Assembly: GCA_017632775.1 (NCBI GenBank)
Contig: JAGBQR010000035.1
Coordinates: 1-64,000, forward strand
Source of the DNA: Oscillospiraceae bacterium
GTDB taxonomy: Bacteria > Bacillota > Clostridia > Oscillospirales > Oscillospiraceae
Reading direction: 5' to 3'
Length of the DNA stretch: 64,000 bases
A model generated the notes under the pieces. That model searched no databases. It saw only the letters and a list, made by a program, of their open reading frames with translations, and was not told the DNA's origin. Both the position numbers and the translations under genes were made by a program. Positions 60,309-64,000 of the stretch are shown here, in pieces (positions within the stretch are counted from its first letter, which is position 1; every line of letters begins with the position of its first letter).

Positions 60309-61829
60309 ATGTCTGATGCTTTAAATATCATTCAGGATCCAACCCTGACCTACAAGCAGGAACTGCTGGCCCTGGCCCGTCTGGGTGAGAGTACCGACGA
60401 TTCCCTGCGCTATTCCGATGCCTATTATGAAGCCAAGCGGAAAGGTGCGCTCTGCGATCTCAACGAGGGCGTGATGCCGTATCGCCCCCGCTATATCTGT
60501 CCGGATTACACACTTCTTTTTGAGAAGGGCTGCCGTTTTCTCGAACTTGATCCACCGAAGGATCTGCTGGAAGCGGTAAACGCACTGGAGATCTTTTACT
60601 GCCATGTACCCTCCATCACTTCTTTCCCTGTCTATCTCGGTGATCTGGATAAGCTTCTCGAGCCTTTCGTAATCCGTGAGGACCGCGCTTTTGCCAAAAA
60701 AGTTCTCGGTCTTTTCCTTCGCAACATCGACCGGGTACAGACGGATTCCTTCGTACATGCCGACATCGGCCCCGAAGACAGCGTGACCGGAAGGCTCCTT
60801 CTGGAACTGACTGAGGAAATGCAGCTGGCCATCCCCAATCTGACGCTTCGCTATGATCCTGAAAAGACCAGCGATGATTTTGCCCTTGCATGCATCCGCT
60901 GCATGCTCAAGACCGCAAAACCTTCCTTTGCCAACCACCGCATGTTTGTGCGCGAGTGGGGAGAACGCTACGCCATCGCCTCCTGCTACAACGGTCTGTC
61001 GATCGGCGGAGGAGGCTACACACTTCCGCGTCTTCGTCTGTATGAGTGCGCACTGGATGCTGAGAGCCCGGAGGATTTCCTTGCCCGCGAGCTTCCGCGC
61101 CATATCGATCTTCAGCTGGAATACATGGATAAGCGCGTGAGATTCATCGTAGAGCAGTCGAACTTCTTCAAGACGAACTTCCTCGTTACAGAAGGCTTTG
61201 TGAAGCAGGAAAACTTCACAGGCATGTTCGGCGTTGTCGGGCTGGCCGAATGCTGCAACTATCTGCTGGGTATCGAGAACAAGAAAAAAGGGTTCGGCAT
61301 GAATACGGAAGCCACGGATCTCGGACTGCGGATCATGGACGTCATCGATGTGCGTGTAAAGGCGCATGAAGCTCCTTACTGTGAATCCTATGGCCATCGC
61401 TATCGCCTGCATGCGCAGGTCGGAATCGACAGTGACGGCATGGATGACTCTCCCGGCACCCGCATCCCGATCGGAGTGGAGCCACCGATGCTCGACCAGC
61501 TGGAAGTCAATGAAAAGTTCCATCCCTACTTCCCCACCGGCACCGGAGACATCTTCAAATTTGAAGAGACCTGGCTCCGTACTCCTGAGGCGATCCTTCC
61601 GATCATCAAAGCTTCCCTCGCACGAGGACTGCGCTATTTCTCCGGCTATCTGGAGAACAACGACGTTGTACGCGTTACAGGATATCTGGTAAAAAAGAGC
61701 GAAATAGAAAAACTGCGTGCGAAAAAGCAATCGCTGAATAATGTGACGGTCTTCGGTATGGGTGCGCAGGACGGCGGTCACGCGCTCGACCGGAGGGTAC
61801 AGCAGCATGATGAGAGCTCCGGTCGCTAA
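60309..61829 (+). CDS. yjjI: YjjI-family glycyl radical enzyme
   Basis: 506 residues. The glycyl radical motif is RVTGY with the radical Gly at residue 458, 48 residues from the C-terminus, as in PFL-like enzymes. Candidate active-site cysteines are Cys226 in ASCYNGLSIGGGG and the Cys315-Cys316 pair in GLAECCNYLL. It is shorter than PFL or diol dehydratases, matching the YjjI family, whose substrate is unknown. It overlaps the activase gene yjjW, which confirms the pair. Such enzymes work only in the absence of O2. Confidence 0.88.
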   Translation: MSDALNIIQDPTLTYKQELLALARLGESTDDSLRYSDAYYEAKRKGALCDLNEGVMPYRPRYICPDYTLLFEKGCRFLELDPPKDLLEAVNALEIFYCHVPSITSFPVYLGDLDKLLEPFVIREDRAFAKKVLGLFLRNIDRVQTDSFVHADIGPEDSVTGRLLLELTEEMQLAIPNLTLRYDPEKTSDDFALACIRCMLKTAKPSFANHRMFVREWGERYAIASCYNGLSIGGGGYTLPRLRLYECALDAESPEDFLARELPRHIDLQLEYMDKRVRFIVEQSNFFKTNFLVTEGFVKQENFTGMFGVVGLAECCNYLLGIENKKKGFGMNTEATDLGLRIMDVIDVRVKAHEAPYCESYGHRYRLHAQVGIDSDGMDDSPGTRIPIGVEPPMLDQLEVNEKFHPYFPTGTGDIFKFEETWLRTPEAILPIIKASLARGLRYFSGYLENNDVVRVTGYLVKKSEIEKLRAKKQSLNNVTVFGMGAQDGGHALDRRVQQHDESSGR

Positions 61830-62649
61830 GATCATCCCCTTTTCAAACGTGGACGGGCCGGGCAACCGCACTTCCGTTTTTTTCCAGGGATGCACGTTCA
61901 ACTGCCTGTTTTGTCACAATCCCGAGACGATCCATCTCTGCAAGAGCTGCGGCATCTGTGTGGAAAAGTGTCCGGCCGGCGCTCTGTCATTCGACGCATC
62001 CGGAACTGTGGTATGGAACAGCACAGCCTGTGTCGGATGCGACAGCTGCATACATGTATGCCCGCATGACTCATCCCCGCGAGTACGCTGGCTGACCGTG
62101 GAGGATCTGATGAAAGAGATCCGTCGCAGCGCTCCCTATATTGACGGGATAACCACTTCCGGCGGTGAATGCACGCTGCAGAACGAGTTCCTGATCGAAC
62201 TGTTCACAGAAGTCCGCAAGCTCGGAAAGACCTGCCTGATCGATTCGAACGGTTCCTTTGACTTTGAGGCGGACCCGCGCATACTGACGGTTTCGGAAGG
62301 CGTGATGCTCGATGTCAAGGCTGCGGACGGCGCCTGGAGCAATATTCTTATCTCCCACACGCAGGAACTCGTGCTGAAGAATCTGGACTATCTGCTCTCA
62401 GTGAATAAGCTCCATGAAGTCCGTACCGTGATCTTTCCCGGTCGGGACACGGAAAATGCAGAAGCCGTCCGGACTGTCGCCGGACATATCGGCAGCGCCT
62501 GTCCGTATAAGATCATCCGTTACCGGCCTTTCGGTGTACGGGAACGGTATCAGAAGCTGCTGGGAGAATTCGAAACGGAAACAGAGTATGCTGAACGCTT
62601 CGCCAGGCTCGCCAGGGAGTGCGGAGCGGCGAAAGCCTTTGTTGTATAA
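61807..62649 (+). CDS. yjjW: YjjW glycyl radical enzyme activase
   Basis: 280-residue radical SAM enzyme that makes the glycyl radical in YjjI. The SAM cluster motif is CTFNCLFC (C29, C33, C36). An inserted two-cluster ferredoxin domain follows (CKSCGICVEKCP, C45-C55, and CVGCDSCIHVCP, C75-C85). The GGE-type SAM motif is TTSGGECTLQ. The ATG at 61807 follows GGAGGG by about 9 nt and lies inside the last codons of yjjI. Confidence 0.92.
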   Translation: MMRAPVAKIIPFSNVDGPGNRTSVFFQGCTFNCLFCHNPETIHLCKSCGICVEKCPAGALSFDASGTVVWNSTACVGCDSCIHVCPHDSSPRVRWLTVEDLMKEIRRSAPYIDGITTSGGECTLQNEFLIELFTEVRKLGKTCLIDSNGSFDFEADPRILTVSEGVMLDVKAADGAWSNILISHTQELVLKNLDYLLSVNKLHEVRTVIFPGRDTENAEAVRTVAGHIGSACPYKIIRYRPFGVRERYQKLLGEFETETEYAERFARLARECGAAKAFVV

Positions 62650-62660
62650 CGATCTATCCG

Positions 62661-62712
62661 GAACAAAAGACACCGCGGAAAGCCTTATGCTCTCCCGCGG
62701 TGTCTTTTGTTC
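62661..62712. terminator. Bidirectional terminator between yjjW and Rrf2 gene
   Basis: 18-bp stem GAACAAAAGACACCGCGG / CCGCGGTGTCTTTTGTTC, 16-nt loop. It serves convergent yjjW and the Rrf2 gene. Confidence 0.75.
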
Positions 62713-62718
62713 CCATCT

Positions 62719-63147
62719 TCAGATGACGTAGTCAAATCCGCTTCCACCTTCTCCGGCAAGGTCCCGGATCGTGAAGGCGCTGAGGTATCTGCATACGACT
62801 TCGTCCAGTCCCTTCCAAAGGGGAAGCGTCCTGCAGTTCACAGCGCGTGCGCACACTTTGCCACCTTCCTCCAGACAGGCGACCGGCGCCAGGGTTCCTT
62901 CCATCAGCTGCAAGATTTCAAGTACGTTCAGCTCTTCCGCGCTCCGGCTGAGACGGTATCCTCCTCCCTTGCCTCGGACTCCCTCAAGGAAACCAGCCCT
63001 GACAAGATCCTTGACGATGTTTTCCAGATACTTTTCAGAGATTTCCTGCCTTTCGGCAATCTCTTTGAGTGTGATATAGCGGTCACTGTCCTGCTCGGCA
63101 AGATCCGTAAGAAGACGCAATGCATAGCGCCCCCGTGTTGAGATCAT
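62719..63147 (-). CDS. Rrf2-family regulator, IscR-like
   Basis: 142 residues. The winged helix is MISTRGRYALRLLTDLAE with EISEKYLENIVKDLVRAG as recognition part, GKGGGYRLSRSAEEL as wing and the C-terminal helix. Three Cys, C91, C99 and C105 in ACLEEGGKVCARAVNC, are in the [2Fe-2S]-binding position of IscR (CymR lacks them). It probably senses iron-sulfur status or, through it, oxygen. Targets are unknown; cysK with its inverted repeat is a nearby candidate. ATG at 63147; GTG one codon upstream. Confidence 0.87.
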   Translation of the reverse strand: MISTRGRYALRLLTDLAEQDSDRYITLKEIAERQEISEKYLENIVKDLVRAGFLEGVRGKGGGYRLSRSAEELNVLEILQLMEGTLAPVACLEEGGKVCARAVNCRTLPLWKGLDEVVCRYLSAFTIRDLAGEGGSGFDYVI

Positions 63148-63184
63148 CACAAAGGATCCCTCCCCTGTCGGTTTCTATAAAGCT

Positions 63185-63213
63185 ATTATATTACATGGTT
63201 TATGGGATTACAA
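63185..63213 (-). promoter_or_regulatory. Promoter of Rrf2 gene
   Basis: Reverse strand TTGTAA (63208-63213), 17-bp spacer, TATAAT (63185-63190), 38 bp before the ATG. Confidence 0.65.
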
Positions 63214-63265
63214 GCAGAAGAAGAGGAAGGGCGAAGACGATATCTTTATTTCCGCGCAAAAACAA

Positions 63266-63303
63266 AAACAAACAGGCACCCCTTGCGGGAAACCTGTTTG
63301 TTT
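63266..63303 (-). terminator. Terminator after tRNA-Ser
   Basis: 11-bp stem 63266-63276 / 63293-63303 (ACAAACAGG with CCTGTTTGT), followed on the reverse strand by TTTTTGTTTTTG. It lies 3 nt after the CCA end of the tRNA. Confidence 0.75.
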
Positions 63304-63305
63304 TC

Positions 63306-63397
63306 TGGCGCAGAAGGAGGGATTTGAACCCTCGCGTGCTTTTTACACACCTACTCCCTTAGCAGGGGAGCCCCTTCGGCCTCTTGGGTACTTCTGC
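63306..63397 (-). tRNA. tRNA-Ser (anticodon GCU)
   Basis: Read on the reverse strand, the acceptor GCAGAAG pairs with CTTCTGC, the anticodon stem CTCCC/GGGAG encloses loop CTGCTAA (anticodon GCT), and a long variable arm marks a class II tRNA. The T arm has TTCAAAT. Discriminator G is followed by an encoded CCA (63306-63308). It decodes AGC/AGU serine codons. Confidence 0.96.
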
Positions 63398-63432
63398 AGA
63401 CCGAAACGACAACATGATCAAGTTGCCGAATT

Positions 63433-63461
63433 ATGATAGCATAGCATCCGGAGAATGTCAA
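63433..63461 (-). promoter_or_regulatory. Promoter of tRNA-Ser
   Basis: Reverse strand TTGACA (63456-63461), 17-bp spacer, TATCAT (63433-63438), 36 bp before the tRNA 5' end. Confidence 0.75.
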
Positions 63462-63486
63462 GGTTCAAATCCGGCTGCCGCTCTCC

Positions 63487-64000
63487 TTATTTCCCCACGC
63501 AGAAGCGCTCGAAAATACGGTCGGTCACGTCCTCCCGGATGGTCCTTCCGGTGAGTTCCCCGATCGCCTGCATGGCTCCTTCCGTTTCCGTAAGCACGAT
63601 ATCCGGTGTGTTTCCTGACCGCATAGCCTCAAGAGCAGCGCGCATGGATTCCAGTGCACGTCCGACAGCGGATGCGTGACGCGTGTTTGTAAGGATCTCA
63701 CCTGCAGGCACATCCGGTTCGGGAAACTCTTCTTCGATCGTCTTTTCCAACTCCTCGATTCCCTGGCCGGTCAACGCGCTCAGCCTGATCACAGGCAGGG
63801 AGGTATCCAAATATATCTCTCTGTCGGAAAGGTCCTTCTTGGAAAGGATCACAAGCCCCTTTGGAGCCTTTTCCGCTTCTTTCACCAGGGCAAGATCTTC
63901 TCTGTCCGGTTCCGTGCTTCCATCTACAACAGCAATCACGAGCCTTGCATCGTTCATGGCCCGGCGGCTTCTCTCAACCCCGATGCTTTCCACCAGATCT
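63487..64000 (-). CDS. mnmE: tRNA modification GTPase MnmE, 3' part only
   Basis: C-terminal 170 residues of MnmE (TrmE), which with MnmG makes 5-carboxymethylaminomethyl-uridine at the wobble position. The frame continues past the right edge of the window, reading DLVESIGVERS there, where an apparent GTG start at 63993 is only an internal codon. It shows the G4 motif LSKKDL, the G5 region SALTGQG and the C-terminal RIFERFCVGK, where the family's C-x-G-K motif keeps its essential Cys. It is upstream of tRNA-Ser on the same strand. Confidence 0.93.
   Translation of the reverse strand, partial: DLVESIGVERSRRAMNDARLVIAVVDGSTEPDREDLALVKEAEKAPKGLVILSKKDLSDREIYLDTSLPVIRLSALTGQGIEELEKTIEEEFPEPDVPAGEILTNTRHASAVGRALESMRAALEAMRSGNTPDIVLTETEGAMQAIGELTGRTIREDVTDRIFERFCVGK

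Noticed and set aside
63487..63993. mnmE starting at an internal GTG (63993)
   Set aside because: The frame continues to the window edge with DLVESIGVERS, the conserved G-domain sequence, so the gene is only cut by the window.

Overview
The window looks like a piece of chromosome from an anaerobic, moderately GC-rich member of the class Clostridia, plausibly a gut or rumen Lachnospiraceae-like organism. The reasons are a PolC-type replicative polymerase, a tryptophan T-box leader, a lysine riboswitch, a long-form hibernation factor, a single-chain class II glycyl-tRNA synthetase, a glycyl radical enzyme with its activase, and a flavodiiron oxygen/NO reductase. The family-level placement is inference. 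I see no insertion sequence, prophage, integrase or CRISPR array. Almost every gap holds a recognisable promoter, terminator or leader.

Layout. 1-2.8 kb: the 5' part of a metallo-beta-lactamase-fold gene, a SnoaL-like protein, a DUF975 membrane protein and an AraC regulator. 2.9-8.4 kb (+): dicarboxylate/amino-acid symporter, dapF, T-box-trpS-phosphoesterase, gltX. 8.4-13.3 kb (-): pepF, a lone PqqD-like protein, an AraM/EgsA-type glycerol-1-phosphate dehydrogenase and a family 4 glycosyltransferase. 13.4-17.7 kb (+): a membrane-anchored CotH kinase and a polysaccharide deacetylase. 17.8-28.1 kb (-): one long operon, EamA transporter-pyrH-frr-uppS-dxr-rseP-ispG-polC, covering nucleotide, translation, isoprenoid, membrane-protease and replication functions. 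The usual cdsA is absent between uppS and dxr. 28.2-39.1 kb (-): rsmI, a zinc-ribbon protein and hpf; then, further upstream, envelope and cofactor genes (LRR lipoprotein, deacetylase, coaX, two HAD phosphatases, plsC, SDR, PMT-like mannosyltransferase). 39.3-42.7 kb (+): glyQS-nadE. 43-45.4 kb: divergent galM and gdhA.

The most distinctive region is 45.4-50.9 kb. An AraC regulator is divergent from two consecutive beta/alpha pairs that look like C-glycoside deglycosidase (C-C bond-cleaving) subunits, followed by a DUF2804 protein. The alpha subunits keep a Glu-Asp-His-Glu metal site. Each pair has its own promoter, and the second has a perfect 16-bp palindrome at its predicted start point. 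The 3-oxidoreductase that normally prepares the substrate for this enzyme family is not in the window. Two non-identical deglycosidases side by side, with an uncharacterised DUF2804 partner, are the best candidate here for an undescribed system for plant C-glycosides or related 3-keto-glycosides.

50.9-57.4 kb (-): an operon led by a flavodiiron protein fused to a flavin reductase and two rubredoxin-like domains, then a DUF362 ferredoxin protein, a secretion-signal-free esterase and a small protein; upstream of it is a large lipoprotein gene. 57.5-64 kb: lysine-riboswitch-lysA, cysK with an inverted repeat across its promoter, the YjjI/YjjW glycyl radical pair, an IscR-like Rrf2 regulator, tRNA-Ser(GCU) and the 3' part of mnmE.
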